NCBI GenBank assembly: GCA_013152535.1
Contig: JAADGE010000066.1
Span: 1 to 52,759, forward strand
Reading direction: 5' to 3'
Length of the DNA stretch: 52,759 nt
Origin: Chlorobiota bacterium
Lineage (GTDB): Bacteria; Bacteroidota; Bacteroidia; Bacteroidales; JAADGE01
A program made the translations under genes and the position numbers. Each line of letters opens with the position of its first letter. Position 1 is the stretch's first letter. Positions 27,607-36,414 of this stretch are shown here, piece after piece. Under the pieces are notes generated by a model, which ran no database searches, was not told the origin of the DNA, and saw nothing but the letters and a program-made list of their open reading frames with translations.

Positions 27607-27622
27607 CGTATAATAATATACG
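27607..27622. promoter_or_regulatory. CGTATA palindrome upstream of the porin promoter (candidate operator)
   Basis: CGTATA-ATAA-TATACG is a perfect 16-bp dyad. Its centre is about 57 nt upstream of the predicted start of the porin-amtB transcript, a typical activator position. LuxR/NarL-type regulators bind short dyads of this kind, and such a regulator is encoded next door. The link is inferred. Confidence 0.5.
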
Positions 27623-27636
27623 TGTTTTACGTAGTT

Positions 27637-28296
27637 TTACAATTCAATTATATTATTTTTAATGGCAAACTTTACTAAATCAACTGTGCCGTTTAAATTG
27701 AGTTTATGCATTATGTTAGTTTTATGTGTTTCTACTGTCCGGATACTGATGTATAATTTTTCTGCAATATCCTTATTATGTAAACCCTCTACTACATAAA
27801 GTAAAATTTCGTTTTCTCTTTTAGTCAATTTACACAATTTATCATCGGAAACATTGTTGCCGTATTTTGCACTTTTAAGATAGCTTTTCAGAATAGTATC
27901 CGATATGGTTTTGCTAAAATATTCACGCCCTTCAGAAACTTCGTTTATTGCCTGTAAAAGTTCGTTGCGAGTGATATTTTTGGGTAAATAACCGTTTACT
28001 CCCGATTTAATTGCATTGAAAATAAAATCTTCAGAAGTGTACATAGATAACATCAGCTTCTTGATTTTGGGAAAATCTGACGAGAGTATTTTTGAAACTT
28101 CAATACCTGACATAGTCGGCAAAGAAACATCTAACAAAACAATATCAGGAATTTGTGTTTTGAGTAAATCAAAAAGTTCGTAAGCACTTTTGACCTCTCC
28201 GATAACTTTAATGTTAAGACTATCTGACAAAAGAGCTTTTATACCGTCTCTTACAATTTGATGGTCATCAACCAAAATAATTTTTATTTCACTCAT
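27637..28296 (-). CDS. Response regulator, NarL/LuxR type
   Basis: A 219-residue DNA-binding response regulator. The receiver domain has the acidic pair in VDDH (Asp9-Asp10), phospho-acceptor Asp56 (VLLDVSLPTMSG), Thr/Ser in LMLSMYTS and a Lys in YLPKNITR. The LuxR-type HTH is at about 152-215 (KLTKRENEILLYVVEGLHNKDIAEKLYIS, then VETHKTNIMHKLNLNG). Its start overlaps the kinase stop by 4 bases, so kinase and regulator are coupled. The next genes on the strand are the porin and amtB; control of ammonium uptake is the likely job. Confidence 0.94.
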   Translation of the reverse strand: MSEIKIILVDDHQIVRDGIKALLSDSLNIKVIGEVKSAYELFDLLKTQIPDIVLLDVSLPTMSGIEVSKILSSDFPKIKKLMLSMYTSEDFIFNAIKSGVNGYLPKNITRNELLQAINEVSEGREYFSKTISDTILKSYLKSAKYGNNVSDDKLCKLTKRENEILLYVVEGLHNKDIAEKLYISIRTVETHKTNIMHKLNLNGTVDLVKFAIKNNIIEL

Positions 28297-30065
28297 TTTC
28301 TCTTTTTGTTAAACGGGATTTTAATAATAATTTTTGTTCCTTTTCGGATTTTAGAAATTATTTCAAGTTTACCTGACAATAATGCGACTCTGTCTTTTAT
28401 ATTATTGAGTCCGTTTGATTTTACATTTTTGTTTTCAGACAGGTCAAAACCGCATCCGTCGTCTTCTATTTTAATAGTAACTATATCGTTTTTAAATGAA
28501 AGACAGATACTTGCATTTTTTGCATCAGCGTGTTTAATTATGTTTGTCAAGGCTTCTTGAATGATTCTGAAAAGGTATATTTTTACTTCTAAATCAATAT
28601 CATTACCCGAGCCTTCCGTTTCATATTTTACAGTAATTTCTGTTGTTTCCGTAATTTCGTTACAAATATTTCTGACAGAGGTTGCTAAGCCAAATTCAGA
28701 CAAAGCCGCCGGCATTAAATTATTGGATATTCTGCGGGTTTCTTCAATTGTTTTATCAAAAAGTAAACTCAATTCTGAAAAACTATTCGATTTGAGCTTT
28801 GATTGATTCAGGGAACTTTCGTATTTCAATTTAAGCCCGATTAGTAATTGCCCCAAACTATCGTGCAACTCTCTGGATAATCTCTGCCTTTCGGTTTCTT
28901 GACCATCAAATAAAGAACGTAAACTTTTGGATTTCTCGATTTCTAACTCTTTGGTTTGTTTTTTTAGCTTAACAATCATTTGATTAAAAGTTTCGGTCAA
29001 TTCCCCGATTTCATCGTCTGAATTATTATGTATTTCAATATCCAAATTTCCCGTTCCAACCTCGTGGGCAGCTTGATTTAGTTTTTGAATCGGGTAGGTT
29101 ATTTTTTTTGAAAGCACTATAATTACAATCAAAACTATTAGAAAAATAAAAATACTGATAAAGATTATTTCACTTCGTATTTTATAAATCGGAACGGTAA
29201 CTTCTTCAAAATCAATCTCTACGATAACAGCCCAATTAAGATTGGGTATTTTTATTTTGCTATATGAGCTCAACACTTTAATTCCTCGGTAATCATCAAT
29301 GACTTTTGTGCCCGGTTTATTATCAAATATAGAATCAACTGCTTCTGTTTTTACAAGAGTATTTAATATGGAATTAGTTTGAAATCGCGAAGAACTTCGC
29401 ATTAAATAATCCGGTCCTACCAAATACGATTCCCCCGATGCTCCCAATCCGTTGGCAGGTTCATTATTGAGCATTATGGTATCAATGGCATCCTGTAGTA
29501 TTTCAAATACAATCAGACCGATAGGATTATTTAACGAATCGGTTATCTTTGAACTTATGGTAAGAAACTTACTTAAACGCTCTGTTTTGGAAAAATCGTT
29601 AAAAAGAACAGATTTACTTGCAATGTTTTTGTTCCATAACAAATTATAGTTAATCGTCTTTTTACTGTTTAATTTAACAGGATATACAAGTTTGTTCCGC
29701 CCTACAATATAGATATTATGATAGTATTCTTTTGATATTTTATTTACAAACAGGTTATTTGTTTTAAAGATATGACGATTGATTATTGTAAAATCAGGGG
29801 TACCGTTTAAGTTGTTAATTTTATTTACAATATTCTGAATATCAGACGATACAGCGGCTAACTGAATATCTTTTTTACAATTATAAAAGAAACTTTCTAA
29901 CAAGTTGGTTTTTATTACCCGAACCGAATTTATCTGGTCAAAAGATCTGTCTAAAATAGCAATCTTGGCTTTATAAAATGAAAATGATGCTACAATAACG
30001 ATAATGATAATGCTTAATAGAAATGCTGCTATTATTAACTTATCGGTTATTGAAAATCGTCTCAT
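28293..30065 (-). CDS. Sensor histidine kinase with dCache-like sensor, HAMP and HisKA_3
   Basis: A 590-residue membrane kinase. TM1 at 10-31; a large extracytoplasmic region (32-298) with dCache-like features (IYIVGRNKLVYPV, ASGESYLVGPDYLMRSSSRF, NLNWAVIVEID); TM2 at about 300-320; HAMP at 321-373. The HisKA_3 dimerisation domain follows, with phospho-acceptor His401 (RQRLSRELHDSLGQLLIGL). The HATPase domain includes LFRIIQEALTNIIKHADA (N box) and IEDDGCGFD (G1). Cache domains bind small amines and amino acids in many kinases, which fits the ammonium genes downstream, but the ligand cannot be read from sequence. A -7 box lies at 30146-30153. Confidence 0.93.
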   Translation of the reverse strand: MRRFSITDKLIIAAFLLSIIIIVIVASFSFYKAKIAILDRSFDQINSVRVIKTNLLESFFYNCKKDIQLAAVSSDIQNIVNKINNLNGTPDFTIINRHIFKTNNLFVNKISKEYYHNIYIVGRNKLVYPVKLNSKKTINYNLLWNKNIASKSVLFNDFSKTERLSKFLTISSKITDSLNNPIGLIVFEILQDAIDTIMLNNEPANGLGASGESYLVGPDYLMRSSSRFQTNSILNTLVKTEAVDSIFDNKPGTKVIDDYRGIKVLSSYSKIKIPNLNWAVIVEIDFEEVTVPIYKIRSEIIFISIFIFLIVLIVIIVLSKKITYPIQKLNQAAHEVGTGNLDIEIHNNSDDEIGELTETFNQMIVKLKKQTKELEIEKSKSLRSLFDGQETERQRLSRELHDSLGQLLIGLKLKYESSLNQSKLKSNSFSELSLLFDKTIEETRRISNNLMPAALSEFGLATSVRNICNEITETTEITVKYETEGSGNDIDLEVKIYLFRIIQEALTNIIKHADAKNASICLSFKNDIVTIKIEDDGCGFDLSENKNVKSNGLNNIKDRVALLSGKLEIISKIRKGTKIIIKIPFNKKRK

Positions 30066-30145
30066 TTTAATTATTTGTTGATAAAAATTATTTTATGATT
30101 TTTATGTATTTAAGTTGTCTTCATAGTCTATGTTCTATTTAATTA

Positions 30146-30153
30146 CAAAATTA
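30146..30153 (-). promoter_or_regulatory. Bacteroidota -7 box (TAATTTTG) for the two-component system
   Basis: Exact TAnnTTTG match on the minus strand, about 80 nt upstream of the kinase ATG. Confidence 0.5.
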
Positions 30154-30221
30154 GTATAAATTCTTATGTACAGAAATACAATTCTTTTGGACTTTTTGAT
30201 TTAAAATTGTATGAATATTAA

Positions 30222-30236
30222 GCGTACTATTGCGTA
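30222..30236. promoter_or_regulatory. GCGTA direct repeat upstream of the kinase
   Basis: GCGTA occurs twice (30222-30226, 30232-30236) with 10-bp periodicity, one helical turn, about 85-95 nt upstream of the predicted kinase transcript start. It resembles the CGTATA half-sites before the porin gene and could be an autoregulatory site. Weak evidence. Confidence 0.25.
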
Positions 30237-30283
30237 ATGAACATCTATTATTTTATTCTTGTTCATTTTTCTGTGTTATCAAA

Positions 30284-30593
30284 GATATTGCAAATACAGC
30301 ATCAGCAGGTGGTGTTGCACCTTTTACAAGATAAACAACAAAAATTATTCAAATCTGTTGATACTTGCGGAGTTACAAACCTCCACGGACTTCCCGGATT
30401 ATTCGGATTATTCGGCGGATTGGCAGCAATATTTGTCGTTGATAATTTAAGTGCCGCAAACCAACTTTCAGGTATTGGTATTACAATTGTAATTGCAGCT
30501 GTTTCAGGTTTTGTTGCAGGAAAAATTGTTTCTCTTTTCGGAAGAAGAAAAGTTCCGTATATTGATGCAGAAGAATTCGAAGACGCAGAATAA
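30284..30593 (+). pseudogene. Remnant of an Rh-type ammonium transporter (C-terminal end)
   Basis: Two pieces of an Amt/Rh-type transporter remain in different frames. DIANTASAGGVA (from 30284), matching the conserved NxxxAGGVA helix, ends at a TAA at 30332. In another frame, KQQKLFKSVDTCGVTNLHGL (from 30333) continues as PGLFGLFGGLAAIFV and on to EEFEDAE at 30593. DTCGVxNLHGxPG is the Rh-family counterpart of the second twin-His motif. Normally ~50 residues separate the two motifs; here about 15 codons do, so roughly 35 residues are deleted and the frame is shifted. All upstream transmembrane helices are missing. The first ATG of the open frame (30237) lies in unrelated sequence, so it is not an intact gene. 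The decayed piece sits beside the live amtB regulon, on the opposite strand. Confidence 0.75.
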
Positions 30594-30640
30594 TTTCACA
30601 AAAAAGTATATGATAACAGTCAGTTTTTCAGCCGACTTTT

Positions 30641-31354
30641 TTATTGTGCCTGCAAAACAAAAACAGTCGGACGCTTATTAATTTGCGGTTTTTGTTTTTT
30701 CCATTCCGAAATTGTTTTGGTTTTTATATATTCTGAAGATAAAGTTATGTCGGCAGCAACACAAAATAAAGTGTTATTTCGACAGGTTTTCAAAACAGCA
30801 TCAAGCATTTTTGTATTTCGAAAAGGTGTTTCCATAAATATTTGTGATTGATTTTCCGATTTAGATTTTCTTTCTAATTCCTGAATTTTCTTGATACGTT
30901 CATTGTCTTTTATTGGTAAATATCCGTTAAATGCAAAATTTTGTCCGTTCATTCCGGAAGAAATTAACGCCAGTAAAATTGAAGACGGACCGACTAACGG
31001 AACAACTTCAATATTTTGTTGATGTGCCGATTTCACAACAACGGCACCGGGATCTGCTATTCCGGGATTTCCGGCTTCAGAAATTATACCGATTGAATTT
31101 CCTTGAGAACAAGGGTTTAAATAAGTACTTATTTCAGAAATATCCGTATGTTTGTTAAGTTCAAAAAAAGTAATTTTATCAATATTTTTCGTTGCCGATA
31201 CTTTTCTGATATATCGCCTTGCAGTTCGAATATTTTCAACAATAAAATAATTAAGATTTTCGATTACGTCAACAACATTTGAGGGAATTACAGAACTTAT
31301 TTCACTGTCGCCCAACGTCGTAGGAATTAAATATATCTTACCTTTTTTGCTCAT
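30641..31354 (-). CDS. RsmI-like tetrapyrrole-methylase-fold SAM methyltransferase
   Basis: A 237-residue methyltransferase with the tetrapyrrole methylase fold. It is related to RsmI, which 2'-O-methylates C1402 of 16S rRNA. Signatures: IYLIPTTLGD at the N-terminus, ENIRTARRYI, the SAM-binding GIISEAGNPGIADPGAVVV and VVPLVGPSSILLALISSGMNG. It is shorter than E. coli RsmI (286) and lacks its C-terminal extension; this short form is widespread in Bacteroidota beside a longer RsmI. The target is therefore uncertain. It ends close to the transporter remnant and follows the protease gene by 8 nt. Confidence 0.85.
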   Translation of the reverse strand: MSKKGKIYLIPTTLGDSEISSVIPSNVVDVIENLNYFIVENIRTARRYIRKVSATKNIDKITFFELNKHTDISEISTYLNPCSQGNSIGIISEAGNPGIADPGAVVVKSAHQQNIEVVPLVGPSSILLALISSGMNGQNFAFNGYLPIKDNERIKKIQELERKSKSENQSQIFMETPFRNTKMLDAVLKTCRNNTLFCVAADITLSSEYIKTKTISEWKKQKPQINKRPTVFVLQAQ

Positions 31355-31362
31355 TTTATAAT

Positions 31363-33873
31363 TTATTTTTCGGGCATTAATATCAATTTACCGGAAAATT
31401 CATTAGTATCGGATTTAATTCTGACAACAAACATTCCAGTATTATTTTTTCTTAAATCAATTTTTATCAATTGCTTGTCGTAAGTTGAAGTTTCAATAGT
31501 TTTAATTTCTTCGGCAGTAAAATATTTTTGATATACGATTTTTCCCGACAAATCCGAAACAATAACATCGGCAAAATTAAGTATATCAGTGTTCAAAAAT
31601 TCAACATAAAAATAGTTATTTCCCGGATTCGGATATATAGAAATTTTATTTTCGGGAATTTCGGGTGTTGCAATTTCGGTTCCGGAAACCATAAAATCGT
31701 CAATATTCCAACCGCAATATTGATCGGCATGGTCAGTCGGACCCAAAGAAAAGCGAATTAATATTTTTTTCCTGTCGGCATACGATGCAATATCAAAACT
31801 TTGTTTTGTCCAACATGTATCTGATATTACAGTATTGTAATTTCGCCAAATTGTTTGCCAACCGGTAGTATCATTCTTAATTTGAATAGCAGCTTGGTCA
31901 AATTTATGTTTATCAACTCCGAGTTGTCTTTGAAAAGACAGTAAAATATTTTCATAATTTCGGCAGTCAATCATTGGTGAAACGGCAAATTCTTTATCAT
32001 AACCGATATTATTTTCATAATCGCCGGGATGTTGCCCCAGTCCACTTAAATCTGTTCCCAATATTTGAGTTCCGGAAAAAGCATCTGCGGGGTCAGGATT
32101 TCCTTTTTCTCCGCCTAGTCCCTGCGGACTTGCTATTTGAAATTCTCCGGTTAGTTCCCAAGTATTTCCGTTTTCAAAATCATCTTCAAATACAGTTTCG
32201 TACAAATAGAAAGTTTTTTGCAAAGTATCGTTATAAAGATACTCATCCTGAGTTCCGTTCGGCATTTCTGTCCATACTTTAAGCGTATGTTTTGCAAATG
32301 ATAAAGTAATTTCATCAAAATTAATATCTGCTATTTCACCTGTTCCGAGGTTTCCGGTCCATTGTTTGGTTTTTACACCTGAATTATCAATACGGTATGA
32401 AACAACTGCTGATGTTAAAGTTTGATTTCCTCTGTTTCTTATTTTAAAAGAAGGTACCAATGAATTTACTCCGAAAGAATACTTTTCAGGAGTAATAATC
32501 TGAAGCATTTGAGCATCATTATCTGCCAGAGGAATATTCGGGTCGTATCCTTCAAAACTTGTTATCCCTATATTCAAAGGATCTAACCAATCTTTTAATC
32601 GTGTTTCGGGAATTGCTCCGGTATTCCACGACCACGAAAATTTACCGAACCAATCCGGCTCATCAAGATTGGAACAAGACGCATAGCCTCCGTGTAACTG
32701 ACCAATAATTCTTCCGTTTTGATTAAAAAGCGGTGAACCGGAAGAACCTCCTTCTGTTGTAGTATTACGATTCCAAACAACTTTCCAATGCGATTCGGCA
32801 TCACTTGAATTTCCGAGATAATAATCAGAAACAGGAGCATCATCGTCATAAGATATTTTTTTTATGTCGGCACTCGGATGATGAATGCAAACCGAAGTTG
32901 CAGCAGAGACATCTTCGTTATTCCAACCGGCATAATACACATTATACGTATATGGCGGAATATCGTTCAATTCAAATAAACAAAAATCCGATTCATAATC
33001 TCGTGCACGTAAAACTGCTCCGGATAAATCATCATGAGAAGGTGAAATTGAGGGATTTGCACAAGTCGCACTTTGCCAATTAAACCAAAAAACCATATCC
33101 GAAGGATCTTCGTAACAATGGTTTGCTGTTAAAATATACGGTTTCCCGTCTAATTGCGTATTATTAATTAACGAAGCAGAGCAAAAACCCGAACCGCCTG
33201 TTACTAACATACACACGGAACGTATTTCATCAGAATAGGTTCCGTCATCGCAGGCAACATTTAAATTGCAATCCCCTGAATTACCGAAACTTTTACTCAT
33301 ATCCTCTACTCCTCTGAAACCATGTGTAACTCTGTCGATTATCAGTTCGCCTGAAAACACGGCATCATTCGGTTCGTAATATTCAAGAATAATTTTATCT
33401 CCTTTTAGCAAACTTGTAGCAAAAATACCGTTTTGTTGATTATTAGCTGATGTAAATCCTCCCAAAAGAGCAGTTTTCTCATAATTATAAAGATACAACA
33501 CAGCACCGTCAGGAACCATATATTTCTTAAACCTAAAATTTAATGTAATAGCATTTTTAGAAATAATCGTTAATCGATATAATGTCCCTTTCGGCAATTT
33601 ATCAGTAAGTGCTGATTTTTTTAAATTGATATTAACAGAAATATTTTTTCCGAATTGCCATGGTTTGTCTTTTGTTTCGTGAGCTTCTGCATCATTTTTC
33701 AACTTTTTATTGTTTAATATCGGAAGTATAAAAATTTCAGGAATTTTGATTTGCGATTTTAGGTTTAGCTCGAGATTAAAACTTTTCGGTTTTCCGTTGA
33801 TATTAAGTTGTGCAGATAAAAATTGAAAATCTGCCAAAATTAAAATTACAACTATTATCTTATTAAATCTCAT
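31363..33873 (-). CDS. Secreted trypsin-like serine protease with T9SS sorting domain
   Basis: An 836-residue secreted protease. Signal peptide (MRFNKIIVVILILADFQFLSA), propeptide-like region (22-195), then an S1-type catalytic domain at about 200-430 similar to lysyl endopeptidases. The triad is visible: His252 (ILTANHC), Asp296 (ESDFCLF) and Ser378 (EGGSSGSP). Many Cys residues suggest disulfides. After it come a CARDB-like beta domain (about 455-555), a MAM/jelly-roll-like domain (565-760, WNIDDFMVSG) and a type A T9SS sorting domain (767-836: ISIYPNPGNNYFYVEF, ending SGKLILMPEK). It is exported by the Sec pathway and then through T9SS to the surface or medium. Specificity for Lys is possible by homology, not shown. 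Confidence 0.92.
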   Translation of the reverse strand: MRFNKIIVVILILADFQFLSAQLNINGKPKSFNLELNLKSQIKIPEIFILPILNNKKLKNDAEAHETKDKPWQFGKNISVNINLKKSALTDKLPKGTLYRLTIISKNAITLNFRFKKYMVPDGAVLYLYNYEKTALLGGFTSANNQQNGIFATSLLKGDKIILEYYEPNDAVFSGELIIDRVTHGFRGVEDMSKSFGNSGDCNLNVACDDGTYSDEIRSVCMLVTGGSGFCSASLINNTQLDGKPYILTANHCYEDPSDMVFWFNWQSATCANPSISPSHDDLSGAVLRARDYESDFCLFELNDIPPYTYNVYYAGWNNEDVSAATSVCIHHPSADIKKISYDDDAPVSDYYLGNSSDAESHWKVVWNRNTTTEGGSSGSPLFNQNGRIIGQLHGGYASCSNLDEPDWFGKFSWSWNTGAIPETRLKDWLDPLNIGITSFEGYDPNIPLADNDAQMLQIITPEKYSFGVNSLVPSFKIRNRGNQTLTSAVVSYRIDNSGVKTKQWTGNLGTGEIADINFDEITLSFAKHTLKVWTEMPNGTQDEYLYNDTLQKTFYLYETVFEDDFENGNTWELTGEFQIASPQGLGGEKGNPDPADAFSGTQILGTDLSGLGQHPGDYENNIGYDKEFAVSPMIDCRNYENILLSFQRQLGVDKHKFDQAAIQIKNDTTGWQTIWRNYNTVISDTCWTKQSFDIASYADRKKILIRFSLGPTDHADQYCGWNIDDFMVSGTEIATPEIPENKISIYPNPGNNYFYVEFLNTDILNFADVIVSDLSGKIVYQKYFTAEEIKTIETSTYDKQLIKIDLRKNNTGMFVVRIKSDTNEFSGKLILMPEK

Positions 33874-33956
33874 AATATAAAATTCATTTTGCTTTGCAAA
33901 GATTGTTATAATTTATAATTTTACATGATTTTTTTTATAAAATAACTGTAAATATC

Positions 33957-34727
33957 TTGAAAATAACATTTCTCGGAACCGGAACTTCACAAGGTGTACC
34001 TATGATCGGCTGTGATTGTGAGGTATGTCGCTCAAAAAATCCAAAAGAAAAACGCTTAAGAAGTTCTGTTCTTATTCAGGTAAACGGAAAAAATATTGTT
34101 ATTGATGCCGGACCTGATTTTCGACAGCAAATGTTGCGGGAGAATGTTCATCGTTTGGATGCTGTAATATTGACACACGAACATAAAGATCATGTCGGCG
34201 GATTGGATGATGTTCGAGCATTCAATTACATCCAAAAAAAGCCGATGGATATTTATGCCGAAGAAAGAGTTTGCAATATCCTGCAAACAAGAGATTTTGC
34301 TTATGTTGAAGAACGTAAAAATTATCCGGGCATTCCGAAAATAAATTTTAATATTATTGAAAATAAAACATTTTTTATCGACAACATTATTAAGATAATT
34401 CCCATAAGAGGTATGCATATGAAGTTGCCGGTTTTCGGATATCGTATAAAAAATTTTGCCTATATTACTGATATGAATTATATAAGTTTTGAGGAAAAAG
34501 AGAAGTTAAAAAAACTTGATTTGCTTGTTATTAATGCTTTACGAAAGAAAAAACATGTTTCGCATTTTAATTTGGAAGAAGCATTACAAATAATTGATGA
34601 AGTAAAACCGAAACAAGCATTTTTAACACATATCAGTCATAAGTTAAGTTTTGAACACGAAGACATTAAAGCATTACCCGAAAATATAAATTTAGCTTAT
34701 GACGGACTTTCAATAAGTAATAATTGA
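33957..34727 (+). CDS. MBL-fold metal-dependent hydrolase (PhnP-like)
   Basis: A 256-residue metallo-beta-lactamase-fold enzyme. The start is TTG (33957), which gives the canonical MKITFLGTGTSQGVPMIGC; no ATG fits. CDCEVCRSKNPKEKRLRSS is the Cys-rich segment of the PhnP group, a structural zinc site. The catalytic site is THEHKDHVGGLDD (HxHxDH), with Asp in DAGPDF, RGMHMKLPVFGYRI and ITDMNYIS downstream, and LTHISH near the end. PhnP is a cyclic phosphodiesterase; in Bacteroidota this protein is a general family member of unknown substrate. It is divergent from the protease gene. Confidence 0.88.
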   Translation: MKITFLGTGTSQGVPMIGCDCEVCRSKNPKEKRLRSSVLIQVNGKNIVIDAGPDFRQQMLRENVHRLDAVILTHEHKDHVGGLDDVRAFNYIQKKPMDIYAEERVCNILQTRDFAYVEERKNYPGIPKINFNIIENKTFFIDNIIKIIPIRGMHMKLPVFGYRIKNFAYITDMNYISFEEKEKLKKLDLLVINALRKKKHVSHFNLEEALQIIDEVKPKQAFLTHISHKLSFEHEDIKALPENINLAYDGLSISNN

Positions 34728-34797
34728 CAATTTAATATTGATTTAAAAAAATATAAACTCAAAATTACAATTACCAAATAAGCAGTACTTTTATTGT

Positions 34798-34805
34798 TAT
34801 ATTTG
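34798..34805 (+). promoter_or_regulatory. Bacteroidota -7 box (TATATTTG) for the DUF4301 gene
   Basis: Exact TAnnTTTG match, 37 nt before the ATG at 34843. No clear -33 box. Confidence 0.55.
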
Positions 34806-34842
34806 CAAAACTCACATTTTCAACTTTATACATCTGCAAAAT

Positions 34843-36348
34843 ATGTTTACGGAAAAAGATATTAAGCAATTTAAAGAAAAAAATATTACGGAAGAGCAGA
34901 TTAAAACCCAAATTAAACAATTCGAAAAAGGTTTTAAATTTATGAATATTATTGCTCCGTCAACTGTCGGAAAAGGAGTTTTAAAACCGAGTGAAAAAGA
35001 AATTAACAGATATATAAGCAAATACGAAAAAATTCAAGATAATATAAAAATAGTAAAATTTGTTCCGGCTTCGGGTGCCGCAAGTCGAATGTTTAAAGAA
35101 TTATTTTCTGTTTTAAACGATAAAATTGAGATAAACGAAGATAAAAGTTTTAATTCAGCATATATTTTCATCCAAAATATTGAAAAATTTGCTTTTTTCG
35201 AAGACTTAAAAAATACTTGCGGCAATATTACGAATTTCAAAACCGAATACAAAAAAGTATTTGCTTGTCTGTTAACAGAAAACGGATTAAATTACGGAAA
35301 TTTACCGAAAGGTTTATTAAAATTCCATAAATATAATAAAGATGAAAATCGCACACCGGTTCAGGAGCATCTGGCAGAAGGTGCAAAATATGCCTCATCA
35401 AAAAATAACGTTTTTATTCATTTTACGGTTTCTCCGGAACATAAGCATTTATTTGAAAAACATATCGAACAAATAAAAGAAAAATACGAAATATTTCTTA
35501 ACACAAAATTTGAAATAAGTTATTCCGTACAAAAACCTTCTACCGATACAGTTGCCGTTGATATGCAAAACAAAGCTTTCAGAAATGAAGACGGCACAAT
35601 TCTTTTCCGACCGGGAGGTCACGGTGCTCTGATTGAAAACCTGAATGATATTGAAGCCGATATTATTTTTGTGAAAAACATTGACAATGTGGTTCCGGAC
35701 AAATTAAAAAGCGATACGATTTCCTACAAAAAAGTTCTTGCGGGAATATTAACAGAAACTATAAACAAAATTTATTCTTATATTAAAAAACTCTACAAAT
35801 CATCTGATATTGAAATAATTAACGAAATTAAAGATTTTCTGAAAACAGAACTTTTCATTACACTCGATAAAACTTTTGATACAAAAAGCAACGCAGAAAA
35901 AGCAAAATATCTCAGAAGAAAACTTAATCGACCGTTGAGAGTTTGCGGAATGGTAAAAAATGAAGGCGAACCGGGCGGAGGTCCGTTTTTTGTTCAAAAA
36001 CCAAGCGGTTTCGTATCATTACAAATTGTTGAAAGTGCTCAAATTGATATGCAAAACCCCGAAAAAGCCGAAATCGTAAGAAATGCCACACATTTTAATC
36101 CGGTCGATTTGGTTTTGAGTGTAAAAGATTATAAAGGTAAAAAGTTTAATTTGAAAAAATTTATTGACCCCGAAACCGGATTCATTTCACACAAATACAA
36201 AGACGGAAAAGACCTGAAAGCACTTGAATTACCCGGGCTGTGGAACGGAGCCATGGCAAATTGGAATACCCTGTTTATCGAAGTCCCGATTTCAACTTTT
36301 AATCCGGTAAAAACTGTTAATGATTTATTACGGAATACGCATCAATAA
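34843..36348 (+). CDS. DUF4301 protein
   Basis: A 501-residue cytoplasmic protein of the DUF4301 family, conserved in Bacteroidota. The recognisable segments are FVPASGAASRMFKELF (near residue 75, reminiscent of a nucleotidyltransferase P-loop-like GxASRM), HFTVSPEHKHLFEKHI, TILFRPGGHGALIENLND, RVCGMVKNEGEPGGGPFFV and THFNPVDLVLSVKDY. The GAASRM and FRPGGHGALIENLN motifs resemble sugar-nucleotidyltransferases, so an activated-sugar role is possible but unproven. Length and ends are normal. It precedes the T9SS plug gene by 66 nt. Confidence 0.85.
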   Translation: MFTEKDIKQFKEKNITEEQIKTQIKQFEKGFKFMNIIAPSTVGKGVLKPSEKEINRYISKYEKIQDNIKIVKFVPASGAASRMFKELFSVLNDKIEINEDKSFNSAYIFIQNIEKFAFFEDLKNTCGNITNFKTEYKKVFACLLTENGLNYGNLPKGLLKFHKYNKDENRTPVQEHLAEGAKYASSKNNVFIHFTVSPEHKHLFEKHIEQIKEKYEIFLNTKFEISYSVQKPSTDTVAVDMQNKAFRNEDGTILFRPGGHGALIENLNDIEADIIFVKNIDNVVPDKLKSDTISYKKVLAGILTETINKIYSYIKKLYKSSDIEIINEIKDFLKTELFITLDKTFDTKSNAEKAKYLRRKLNRPLRVCGMVKNEGEPGGGPFFVQKPSGFVSLQIVESAQIDMQNPEKAEIVRNATHFNPVDLVLSVKDYKGKKFNLKKFIDPETGFISHKYKDGKDLKALELPGLWNGAMANWNTLFIEVPISTFNPVKTVNDLLRNTHQ

Positions 36349-36414
36349 AAAAAACAAAAACCGATAAATTAATCGAAGAAACAATGAAATAAGAAACATT
36401 AACGTTAATTTTAT

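Noticed and set aside
30237-30593. Intact 118-residue protein from the ATG at 30237
   Set aside because: The first ~32 residues are unrelated to the Rh-like remainder, and the other Rh motif is in a different frame. A decayed gene explains it better.
31528-33083. Several ORFs antisense to the trypsin-like protease
   Set aside because: Low-complexity, His/Arg/Asn-rich shadows of a gene with clear domains and catalytic residues.
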